This document shows positions 1-7,494 of a DNA stretch of 64,000 nucleotides, in pieces; the first letter of the stretch is position 1, and every line of letters begins with the position of its first letter. The position numbers and the translations under genes are program-made. The DNA is taken from assembly GCF_024347395.1 (NCBI RefSeq), contig NZ_AP025472.1:1860001-1924000 (forward strand), read 5' to 3'. Source of the stretch: Vibrio cortegadensis (GTDB taxonomy: Bacteria; Pseudomonadota; Gammaproteobacteria; Enterobacterales; Vibrionaceae). The notes under the pieces are model-generated. The model had not been told where the DNA came from and made no database searches. It saw only the letters and a program-made list of their open reading frames with translations.

Positions 1-61
1 TATTAATATAATGGTCATATCTCTAACTATATGAACTATTTGAAGAAACAAGCTTAATAAC

Positions 62-77
62 TACCCCTTTAGGGTTA
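62..77 (+). promoter_or_regulatory. Candidate NarP/NarL 7-2-7 site upstream of nrfA
   Basis: Two heptamers in inverted orientation separated by 2 bp: TACCCCT, then TT, then AGGGTTA. The first fits the NarL/NarP consensus TACYYMT exactly and the second differs at one position. The 7-2-7 arrangement is the form NarP can bind, and nrfA is a known NarP target in related bacteria. Assigned by eye. Confidence 0.5.
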
Positions 78-89
78 TACGGAACCAGG

Positions 90-105
90 TGTGACATGGA
101 TCACT
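90..105 (+). promoter_or_regulatory. Candidate CRP site upstream of nrfA
   Basis: TGTGA, six bases, then TCACT: a 9/10 match to the CRP consensus TGTGA-N6-TCACA. It lies between the NarP-like and FNR-like sites. Its centre is about 60 bp before a plausible start of transcription near 157-162, as for a class I CRP promoter. Confidence 0.5.
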
Positions 106-113
106 ATTGATAT

Positions 114-127
114 TTGATCTAAGACAA
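114..127 (+). promoter_or_regulatory. Candidate FNR site upstream of nrfA
   Basis: TTGAT, CTAA, GACAA matches the FNR consensus TTGAT-N4-ATCAA at 8 of 10 positions. Centre near 120.5, so a class II promoter would start near 162. The -10 there is weak (TAATAA at 145-150), and a better TATAAT at 135-140 would place the site too close. FNR control of nrfA is known in enterics; here it is inferred. Confidence 0.4.
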
Positions 128-256
128 TTCTAGATATAATTGCTAATAAATGTTTCAAGATATGTACTATTATTTCAACAACTCTCCAGTTCTTGTTTGG
201 AATATAGCCAGTTCACAACGCTTGTTATAAAAAATCTAGAATACGGAGATATTATT

Positions 257-1690
257 TTGAAAAAGCACTGGATACGTAATTCGGCTGCAACCTTACTGAT
301 GGTAACCACCTCTTTAGTTGGTTTCGCCAGTTTTGCAGCATCAGAAGAAAAAGAAATTGGTGACCCACGAAATACCCAATTTGAACAAAAGCACCCAGAC
401 CAATACCAAACTTGGAAGCAAACATCTGAAAGTGAAGTGCTGGAAGATGCCCTAAAAAGCGATCCAAATATGGTTATCATGTGGGCTGGATATGGTTTTG
501 CAAAAGATTACAACAAAGCTCGTGGTCACTTTTACGCGATTGATGATGTACGTCAAACCCTAAGAACGGGTGGACCAACAGATGAAAAGACTGGTCCTAT
601 GCCGATGGCCTGCTGGAGCTGTAAAAGCCCTGATGTAGCTCGTTCAATTGAAGATCGTGGTGAAGATGGCTATTTTGAAGGTAAATGGGCTCGTCTAGGT
701 AACGAAATCGTTAATCCTATCGGTTGTTCAGATTGCCACGATACGAAAAGTGAAGAGTTCAAGAATGGCGAGCCAGCATTAAAAATCACTCGTCCCTATG
801 TTGAACGTGCTTTTGACACTATCGGCAAAAACTTTGATCACCAGTCTCGCTTAGATCAACAATCTTCAGTTTGTTCTCAATGTCACGTTGAATACTACTT
901 TACTGGCCCAACGAAAGGTGTGAAATTCCCTTGGGACAAAGGTACTAAAGTTGAGCAAATGGAAGAGTACTACGACGGTATTGGCTTCAAAGACTGGACG
1001 CACAAAGTATCTAAAGCTCCAATGCTAAAAGCACAACACCCAGGCTTTGAAACATGGCGCGAAGGCATACACGGCAAAAATAAAGTTGCTTGTGTTGACT
1101 GTCATATGCCGAAAGTAACCAAAGAAGATGGCACAGTCTTTACTGATCATAAAGTGGGTAACCCATTCGATCGTTTTGATGACACGTGTGCACAATGTCA
1201 TACTCAAAGCAAAGAACAAATGCAAAGTATTGTTGCGACTCGTAAAACTCAAGTGACAAACATGAAGCTAACCGCTGAAAAACAAATTGTGGCAGCACAC
1301 TTTGAAGCGGGCGCAGCATGGGATGCTGGTGCAACAGAAGCAGAAATGAAGCCTATCCTACAAGATATTCGTCATGCACAATGGCGCTGGGACTATGCTA
1401 TCGCTTCTCACGGTGTTCATATGCACGCTCCTGAAGTTGCACTTGAAGTACTAGGTACAGCAGTTGACCGTGCCGCTGATGCGCGTACTAAGCTAATTCG
1501 CTTACTTGCGAAGAAAGGTATTACTGAACCTGTTCAAATCCCTGATATCTCTACCAAAGCAAAAGCTCAAAAAGCGCTTGGTATGAATATGGATAAGATG
1601 AATGCTGATAAGAAGAAGTTCTTAGAAACCATCGTTCCACAGTGGGAAGAGCAAGCTGAAAAACGTGAAGCGGGCTACGACTACAAATAG
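257..1690 (+). CDS. nrfA: Periplasmic pentaheme cytochrome c552 nitrite reductase NrfA
   Basis: Reduces nitrite to ammonium with six electrons in the periplasm during anaerobic respiration. A TTG start at 257 is chosen because GGAG lies 8 nt upstream and the product then begins with a clear Sec signal peptide (MKKHW..., cleaved after FASFA). The 477-aa length matches E. coli NrfA. It carries the CWSCK motif near residue 119 that binds the lysine-ligated catalytic heme, then four CxxCH sites (CSDCH, CSQCH, CVDCH, CAQCH). A terminator follows at once, and no nrfB, nrfC or nrfD is adjacent, so the electron donor must be encoded elsewhere. The upstream 256 bp hold candidate NarP, CRP and FNR sites. 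Confidence 0.97.
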   Translation: MKKHWIRNSAATLLMVTTSLVGFASFAASEEKEIGDPRNTQFEQKHPDQYQTWKQTSESEVLEDALKSDPNMVIMWAGYGFAKDYNKARGHFYAIDDVRQTLRTGGPTDEKTGPMPMACWSCKSPDVARSIEDRGEDGYFEGKWARLGNEIVNPIGCSDCHDTKSEEFKNGEPALKITRPYVERAFDTIGKNFDHQSRLDQQSSVCSQCHVEYYFTGPTKGVKFPWDKGTKVEQMEEYYDGIGFKDWTHKVSKAPMLKAQHPGFETWREGIHGKNKVACVDCHMPKVTKEDGTVFTDHKVGNPFDRFDDTCAQCHTQSKEQMQSIVATRKTQVTNMKLTAEKQIVAAHFEAGAAWDAGATEAEMKPILQDIRHAQWRWDYAIASHGVHMHAPEVALEVLGTAVDRAADARTKLIRLLAKKGITEPVQIPDISTKAKAQKALGMNMDKMNADKKKFLETIVPQWEEQAEKREAGYDYK

Positions 1691-1710
1691 ATCGTTCGCA
1701 AGCTTACGCA

Positions 1711-1735
1711 CAATAAGCAATAAGCAATAAGCAAT
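1711..1735 (+). repeat. 7-bp tandem repeat (CAATAAG, 3.6 copies)
   Basis: Three perfect CAATAAG units plus CAAT lie between the nrfA stop and its terminator. Untranslated. A site of possible slippage; no function is suggested. Confidence 0.85.
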
Positions 1736-1743
1736 GTTGTTCC

Positions 1744-1774
1744 AAAAACCAGCCCTCGTGGCTGGTTTTTTTAT
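1744..1774 (+). terminator. Rho-independent terminator of nrfA
   Basis: Stem AACCAGCC/GGCTGGTT with loop CTCGT, followed by a run of seven or more T. Between here and the next start at 2057 the sequence is AT-rich and I see no gene or clear regulatory site. Confidence 0.9.
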
Positions 1775-2056
1775 TCCTAGCGAAAAGAGAGTTAAGTTCG
1801 ATTCGCTAATATCACTTAAAGTCATTTCTTCTTTGGTACTATTTATTCATATCAAATAAGAAGCAAACAATAAGTATATTAAGACACATTCTCATTACGG
1901 TTTTGTTCGTATTCATATCAAGACAAATTCTATTATGGTCGTTTCAACCCATAATCATTGGATATTATTCCCCTTTTGAACCGCGACTATTTCCTGCAAT
2001 ATAAATAAATATCTACTCTATAATTAAACCAAAATCCAAATAAGAGAATCTATATT

Positions 2057-2368
2057 ATGACGGTATTTTTCATTTTAAATTATGATGTTTCAGATCCAGA
2101 ACAGTATTCGCTTTACAACCCAGGTTCGATTGGCATAACAGCAGCGACGATTGCTAAACACGGCGGAGAAATTCTTGTCGCCACGAATGAAGGGCATGTA
2201 GTTGATGGGGAAATGGCTCAGATGAAGGTTGTGGTTCAATTTCCAAATAAAGAAGCCGCACTCGCTTGGCACGACGACCCTGAATACGCAAAAGTGAAGC
2301 AAATTAGACTGAACTCCACGACAAACATCAACTCATTTATCGTGGATAAGTTGGTGTTACCAGAATAG
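2057..2368 (+). CDS. DUF1330 domain protein
   Basis: 103-aa soluble protein of the DUF1330 family, a small ferredoxin-like alpha/beta barrel fold of unknown function. Family features visible are the N-terminal VFFILNYDVSDPEQY strand, the central GGEILVA and the segment FPNKEAALAWHDDPEY, which closely resembles the family signature. It stands alone between nrfA and a convergent TPR gene. The ribosome binding site is weak (AAGAGAA 11 nt upstream). Biochemical role unknown. Confidence 0.8.
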   Translation: MTVFFILNYDVSDPEQYSLYNPGSIGITAATIAKHGGEILVATNEGHVVDGEMAQMKVVVQFPNKEAALAWHDDPEYAKVKQIRLNSTTNINSFIVDKLVLPE

Positions 2369-2418
2369 AAGAATGAACATCTTAAGTGAATGAATAGCTT
2401 AGGTGGATAAATAGCACT

Positions 2419-2457
2419 CAACTTCCAATCTAGGAGCAGATTCTAGATTGGAAGTTG
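2419..2457. repeat. 15-bp perfect inverted repeat between convergent genes
   Basis: Left arm 2419-2433 (CAACTTCCAATCTAG), right arm 2443-2457, 9-nt loop. It sits between the convergent DUF1330 and TPR genes, where a bidirectional terminator would be expected. Neither strand has a T tract after the stem, so it may end transcription poorly or protect 3' ends. Confidence 0.8.
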
Positions 2458-2467
2458 TATCAAGGTT

Positions 2468-3109
2468 TCAATTATTTACCAACTCCTTGGCTCGATTAAT
2501 CGACTGAATCAAGCTTACCCTATCCACTTCTTGTCTTTCCGAATCCAGAATTTTTGTCCAAGTCTCTATGGCGAGTTGATAGCGGAAACTGATAAAATGA
2601 TCATTTGCGACTAACATTAAACCCGTTTGGTTTTGTGGATCTAATTCAAAAGCAGCATCTAACAGTGCCACAACATCCGAACTCATTTGTTGCGAGCTAA
2701 CGTAATAAAGTGCTGTTGCTTTTGCCGCATATTGACTTGCAGTTGGGCTCTCACTGAGTCGAATTGCGTAATCAAAACACGTCAGCGCCGATTGAAAATC
2801 ATTTTCAAGAACGTAACCATGGCCAAGTTGAAACCACAGCTCGCCTTGATTAGGATCTTGTGTGAGTTGAGCTTGCAACTCCTCCTTCAATGTCATCATT
2901 TTCTGACTAGAGTGCTTAACTGGGGTATCCACTGCGACAGTTTGTACTGGCTGACGTAAGACAAACCACGCGAGTACACTTAACCCTACGACCCCGACGC
3001 CTAACGCTAGGGAGTACTTCTTCTGCTCCCCTTTTGGCGTCATTGCATAGATAAAACCAACGATAAATACACATGTCACAGTGATAAAAACGAATGTCCA
3101 CTGTTGCAT
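2468..3109 (-). CDS. TPR-repeat membrane protein (NrfG/CcmI-like)
   Basis: 213 aa with the chosen ATG at 3109, which has AGAGGA 6-7 nt upstream; an adjacent in-frame ATG at 3112 is the alternative. Two N-terminal membrane segments (residues about 3-22 and 32-49) precede a periplasmic TPR region. The motif LWFQLGHGYVLENDFQSALTCFDYAIRLSES is a typical TPR, given here in part as GHGYVLENDFQSAL. This layout matches NrfG/CcmI, which bring apocytochromes to the heme lyase, and its nearness to nrfA supports such a role. No nrfE or nrfF is adjacent, so the function is inferred. Confidence 0.7.
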   Translation of the reverse strand: MQQWTFVFITVTCVFIVGFIYAMTPKGEQKKYSLALGVGVVGLSVLAWFVLRQPVQTVAVDTPVKHSSQKMMTLKEELQAQLTQDPNQGELWFQLGHGYVLENDFQSALTCFDYAIRLSESPTASQYAAKATALYYVSSQQMSSDVVALLDAAFELDPQNQTGLMLVANDHFISFRYQLAIETWTKILDSERQEVDRVSLIQSINRAKELVNN

Positions 3110-3222
3110 CATCTTTCCTCTCACTCTAATTATCAGTTTATGGTATATCAATTAGACACTTACAATCTGTTTTTGCTTGTAAATTGTAAGATTGATCAAT
3201 AAAAGTCATGTATTTTATGGAT

Positions 3223-3252
3223 AAAAAAACCGAGCACAAAGGCTCGGTTTTT
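3223..3252 (-). terminator. Rho-independent terminator of gyrA
   Basis: Stem ACCGAGC/GCTCGGT with an A tract on its left side and T tract on its right, so it works for leftward transcription from gyrA. No rightward gene needs it. Confidence 0.85.
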
Positions 3253-3279
3253 GGGGAGAATGCTCAGTGAGTCTTGAGA

Positions 3280-5934
3280 CTACTCTTCGCTATCGCTACC
3301 TTCAGTCGGAGCTTCCTGTTGGTCAGAAGATTCAGCGATATCACTAGCAGGTTGTTCACCTTCAGCAATATGACCTTCTACATCTTCGCCGTCCAAAACT
3401 TCAGACTCTTCGACTTCATCAATGCGTTGTAAACCAACTACATTTTCGTCTTCAGTCGTGCGGATTAGCGTCACACCTTGAGTGTTACGACCAACTTGGC
3501 TAACTTCAGAAACACGTGTACGAACTAGAGTACCAGCGTCGGTGATCATCATCATCTCATCACCTTCCTCAACTTGTACCGCGCCAACAACTGGGCCATT
3601 TCTATCTGATACTTTGATAGAAACTACACCTTGTGTTGCACGACCCTTCGTTGGGTACTCAGCAAGCGTCGTTCGCTTACCGTAACCATTTTGCGTTACA
3701 GTTAGAATGTCGCCTTCATTTGAAGGAACAATCAGAGACACAACTTGGTCATCTTCCGCTAGCTTCATGCCACGTACACCAGACGCAGTACGTCCCATGC
3801 TACGAACCTTATCTTCACTGAAGCGTACCACTTTACCCGCTTTAGAGAACAGCATGATGTCACTTTCGCCGTCAGTAATGTCAACACCAATCAGTGAATC
3901 TTCGTCGCGTAAGTTAACCGCAATTAAGCCGTTTGAACGAACGTTAGAGAAGCTTGCTAATGATGTCTTCTTAACGGTACCGTCACCAGTTGCCATAAAG
4001 ATAAACTTATCTTCAGTAAACTCAGTAACTGGTAGGATAGCCGTGATACGTTCATTTTCTTCAAGTGGAAGAATGTTGACGATTGGCTTACCACGAGCGG
4101 TTCGGCTCGCTTGAGGCAATTGATATACTTTCAAGCGGTACGTTTTACCACGAGTAGAGAAACATAAGATATTGTCGTGAGTATTAGCAACAAGCAAACG
4201 CTCAATGTAATCCTCATCTTTCATCTTAGTTGCACTCTTACCTTTACCACCACGGCGCTGAGCTTCGTAGTCGCTAAGGATTTGATATTTCACGTAACCT
4301 TCGTGAGAAAGCGTCACTACCACATCTTCTTGAGTGATAAGATCTTCCATATCAATATCGTGCATTGCCGCTGTGATTTCTGTACGACGAGGGTCGCCAA
4401 AACCGTCACGAACTGCTTCTAGCTCTTCACGAATAACTTCCATCAAGCGTTCAGTGCTAGCAAGAATATGCATAAGTTCAGCAATAACTTCGAGCAAATC
4501 TTTATATTCATCTAAGATTTTCTCGTGTTCTAGGCCTGTCAGTCTGTGTAAACGCAGTTCTAGAATCGCCTGAGCTTGTTGCTCAGTTAAGAAGTATTGA
4601 CCGTCACGAATACCAAATTGATCTTCTAACCAATCTGGACGAGCCGCGTCAGTACCTGCACGTTCAAGCATAGAAGCAACATTACCCAAATCCCATCCGC
4701 GAGAAACCAGACCAACTTTTGCTTCAGCTGGTGTTGCTGCGTTACGAATAAGTTCGATGATTTCATCGATATTGGCTAATGCTAGTGCTAGTGCTTCAAG
4801 GATATGAGCACGATCACGAGCTTTTTTAAGTTCGAAGATAGTACGACGAGTTACAACTTCACGACGGTGATCAACGAAACACTTGATCATCTCTTTTAGG
4901 TTAAACAATTTCGGCTGGCCATTATCAAGCGCAACCATATTGATACCAAAAGTCGTTTGAAGCTGAGTTTGAGAGTAAAGATTGTTTAGAACAACTTCGC
5001 CCACAGCGTCACGCTTACATTCGATAACAATACGCATACCGTCTTTATCAGACTCGTCACGTAGTGCACTAATGCCTTCAACTTTTTTGTCTTTTACCAA
5101 TTCTGCGATCTTTTCAATCAAGCGAGCCTTGTTCACTTGATACGGGATTTCAGTGACAATAATGGTCTCTTTACCATTCTTCTCAACTTCAATATCCGCT
5201 TTTGAACGCATGTAAACTTTACCACGACCCGTTTTATAAGCATCAATGATGCCTTTACGTCCGCTGATCATAGCAGCCGTCGGGAAATCTGGGCCTGGGA
5301 TGAATCCCATTAGCTCATCGATAGTAATGTCTTCATCATCAATAAACGCTAGGCAACCATCTACCACTTCACCTAAGTTATGCGGTGGAATATTCGTTGC
5401 CATACCTACTGCGATACCAGAAGCACCGTTAACCAATAGGTTCGGAATTTTTGTTGGTAAAACCGCAGGGATTTGCTCAGTACCATCGTAGTTAGGTACG
5501 TAATCTACCGTTTCTTTTTCTAAGTCAGCCAAAAGCTCATGAGCAATTTTCGACATTCGAACTTCGGTATAACGCATCGCCGCCGCTGAATCACCATCGA
5601 TCGAGCCAAAGTTACCTTGACCGTCGACCAACATGTAACGAAGTGAGAATGGTTGTGCCATACGTACAATAGTATCGTATACCGCACTATCACCATGTGG
5701 GTGATACTTACCGATTACGTCACCCACTACACGGGCAGATTTTTTATATGCTTTGTTCCAATCATTACCAAGTACATTCATCGCGAACAATACGCGGCGG
5801 TGTACTGGTTTTAGGCCATCACGCACATCTGGAAGAGCACGACCAACGATAACTGACATCGCATAGTCTAGGTATGAACCTCGAAGCTCATCTTCAATGT
5901 TTACGGGCGTGATCTCTTTAGCTAGATCGCTCAT
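3280..5934 (-). CDS. gyrA: DNA gyrase subunit A
   Basis: Breakage-reunion subunit of DNA gyrase, the type II topoisomerase that introduces negative supercoils. 884 aa, usual for Vibrio. The catalytic tyrosine lies in AAMRYTE (residue 122). The quinolone region reads HPHGDSAVYDTIVRMAQ, with Ser83 and Asp87 as in susceptible strains, so no classic resistance change is present. The GyrA-box QRRGGKG, needed to wrap DNA, opens the C-terminal beta-pinwheel near residue 560. The last 45 residues form an acidic tail. It is divergent from ubiG, the same arrangement as in E. coli. Confidence 0.99.
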   Translation of the reverse strand: MSDLAKEITPVNIEDELRGSYLDYAMSVIVGRALPDVRDGLKPVHRRVLFAMNVLGNDWNKAYKKSARVVGDVIGKYHPHGDSAVYDTIVRMAQPFSLRYMLVDGQGNFGSIDGDSAAAMRYTEVRMSKIAHELLADLEKETVDYVPNYDGTEQIPAVLPTKIPNLLVNGASGIAVGMATNIPPHNLGEVVDGCLAFIDDEDITIDELMGFIPGPDFPTAAMISGRKGIIDAYKTGRGKVYMRSKADIEVEKNGKETIIVTEIPYQVNKARLIEKIAELVKDKKVEGISALRDESDKDGMRIVIECKRDAVGEVVLNNLYSQTQLQTTFGINMVALDNGQPKLFNLKEMIKCFVDHRREVVTRRTIFELKKARDRAHILEALALALANIDEIIELIRNAATPAEAKVGLVSRGWDLGNVASMLERAGTDAARPDWLEDQFGIRDGQYFLTEQQAQAILELRLHRLTGLEHEKILDEYKDLLEVIAELMHILASTERLMEVIREELEAVRDGFGDPRRTEITAAMHDIDMEDLITQEDVVVTLSHEGYVKYQILSDYEAQRRGGKGKSATKMKDEDYIERLLVANTHDNILCFSTRGKTYRLKVYQLPQASRTARGKPIVNILPLEENERITAILPVTEFTEDKFIFMATGDGTVKKTSLASFSNVRSNGLIAVNLRDEDSLIGVDITDGESDIMLFSKAGKVVRFSEDKVRSMGRTASGVRGMKLAEDDQVVSLIVPSNEGDILTVTQNGYGKRTTLAEYPTKGRATQGVVSIKVSDRNGPVVGAVQVEEGDEMMMITDAGTLVRTRVSEVSQVGRNTQGVTLIRTTEDENVVGLQRIDEVEESEVLDGEDVEGHIAEGEQPASDIAESSDQQEAPTEGSDSEE

Positions 5935-5961
5935 AGAGCCATTTTCCCTCTATAGTCTGAT

Positions 5962-5976
5962 CGTATTTTTAATACG
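5962..5976. repeat. Short palindrome in the gyrA 5' region
   Basis: CGTATT-TTT-AATACG, a perfect 6-bp inverted repeat about 30 bp before the gyrA start. It could be an operator or a 5' UTR hairpin of the leftward gyrA transcript. A TATATT hexamer (minus strand, 5990-5995) just upstream may be the gyrA -10. Confidence 0.45.
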
Positions 5977-6258
5977 TACAAGACCAAAAAATATAACACA
6001 AATTTACCTGATTCGGCATCACTTTCATCGTCCTTTTATCATGTTGTGAGCTTGGTGGCGAATCAATTGGTGAAAAATTGCACTGACGATTCATATCTTA
6101 CTGAAAGTAGGTTGTTTTGCAGTCAATATAAATACATATTTTTGGACATTAAGCCACCACATGCAAAAACGACAATAACGCAATCTAGCATCATGGTTGC
6201 ATTCTTCAATCTGACGTTAGACTATTACACCCATTCAGCACTTATTGTGAAACAACCT

Positions 6259-7008
6259 ATGACGAAAAATATGATCAAAGATCAAGCATCAAACATCAGT
6301 TCTGGCAAACCTCAAAATGTCGACCCGTTAGAAATTAAGAAATTTGAAGATATGGCTTCTCGTTGGTGGGATCTCGAAGGTGAGTTCAAACCTCTACATC
6401 AAATCAACCCGCTGCGTCTAAATTATGTTTTAGAAAAAGCCGACGGTGTTTTTGACAAGACGATTCTTGATGTTGGCTGTGGAGGTGGCATTCTTGCTGA
6501 AAGTATGGCTAAAGAGGGCGCGATTGTTACTGGGTTAGATATGGGCAAAGAACCATTAGAAGTCGCACGATTACATGCATTAGAAACGGGAACAAAGCTC
6601 TCGTATATTCAAAGCACCATTGAGGATCACGCTCAAAGCCATCCCAATCATTACGATGTCGTCACTTGCATGGAGATGCTCGAACATGTGCCCGACCCAC
6701 TCTCTATTATCCAGTCATGCGCAAAATTAGTGAAACCTGGTGGCCATGTCTTCTTCTCTACTCTCAACCGTAATATTAAATCTTATCTGTTTGCCATTGT
6801 CGGTGCTGAGAAACTATTAAAAATCGTTCCGGACGGAACTCACAACCATGACAAATTTATCCGTCCAGCCGAGCTCATCAAAATGGTAGACCAAACACCA
6901 TTGCAAGAATTAGGGATCACAGGTCTACATTACAATCCGTTAATGGACACATATCGCTTAGGCCCAAATGTCGATGTGAACTACATTGTCCATACTCGAT
7001 TAGTGTGA
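6259..7008 (+). CDS. ubiG: Ubiquinone biosynthesis O-methyltransferase UbiG
   Basis: SAM-dependent methyltransferase for both O-methylation steps of ubiquinone synthesis. 249 aa from ATG 6259; the open frame reaches back to 6046, but family homology begins at about DPLEIKKFEDMASRWWD, so the extra length is not coding. ATG 6271 is also possible; neither has a good Shine-Dalgarno sequence. Motif I (ILDVGCGGGILAE), the acidic post-I residue (GLDM) and VTCMEMLEHVPDP are all present. It starts the ubiG-nrdA-nrdB-yfaE block, but a 486-bp gap suggests nrdA is transcribed separately. Confidence 0.95.
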   Translation: MTKNMIKDQASNISSGKPQNVDPLEIKKFEDMASRWWDLEGEFKPLHQINPLRLNYVLEKADGVFDKTILDVGCGGGILAESMAKEGAIVTGLDMGKEPLEVARLHALETGTKLSYIQSTIEDHAQSHPNHYDVVTCMEMLEHVPDPLSIIQSCAKLVKPGGHVFFSTLNRNIKSYLFAIVGAEKLLKIVPDGTHNHDKFIRPAELIKMVDQTPLQELGITGLHYNPLMDTYRLGPNVDVNYIVHTRLV

Positions 7009-7283
7009 TTTATTTTTCTCAAAAATATCTCTGAACTGAGTTGCATTTATCATATTTTTGATGCTCAGTTCAGCCTATTTTTCGTGCTCTAGATTCCATT
7101 TTGACCAACCCGTTTTTATTTTAACCACCACAAATCTGTTGCTCAGTTTGGTTCAAAGATCAAGGAATTTATTTTTGTTAATGGTCAAATTAAAAGCATC
7201 GGCAAACCATCAATTTCATTCAATCAAGTGCACCCTGTTACCATCAGTTAGTGGTTACTAACTGTTTTTTTTCTTTCCCCTAC

Positions 7284-7292
7284 TTATCCACA
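7284..7292 (+). promoter_or_regulatory. DnaA box upstream of nrdA
   Basis: TTATCCACA, a perfect match to the consensus DnaA box, about 200 bp before the nrdA start. DnaA controls nrdAB in E. coli, tying deoxynucleotide supply to replication start. Only one perfect box is seen here. Confidence 0.65.
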
Positions 7293-7360
7293 GCCCTGTC
7301 CAAAACTGCTCCTTGAAAATAATCATAGATAGCACTATCTTGTAGCCACGAAACAACTTA

Positions 7361-7397
7361 CCCCTATATCTTGTGTTTAGTCTACAATATATGGGTA
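7361..7397 (+). promoter_or_regulatory. Paired NrdR boxes upstream of nrdA
   Basis: Box 1 (7361-7376, core CTATATCTTGTGT) matches the 16-bp consensus ACACWATATATWGTGT at about 13 positions. Box 2 (7382-7397, core ACAATATATGGGT) is weaker, about 10. Their starts are 21 bp apart, two helical turns, as expected for cooperative NrdR binding. NrdR is the ATP/dATP-sensing repressor of ribonucleotide reductase genes. The rest of 7009-7494 is AT-rich with one DnaA box and no gene I can support. Confidence 0.65.
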
Positions 7398-7494
7398 GAT
7401 TCAGATCACAAAGCCGCAGCGCAATTTACAATAATTGCAAACAAAAACACTCAAAATACGGCTTTTATCAGTTTTGTTAGGGAACTAAAGCAGA

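Noticed and set aside
3707..4114. 135-codon frame antisense to gyrA
   Set aside because: Shadow of gyrA codon bias; no family features.
6046..6258. 71-residue N-terminal extension of ubiG
   Set aside because: Not family-like, and overlaps the gyrA/ubiG control region.
7058..7261. 67-codon frame between ubiG and nrdA
   Set aside because: Low-complexity hydrophobic translation, no binding site, and the region is regulatory.
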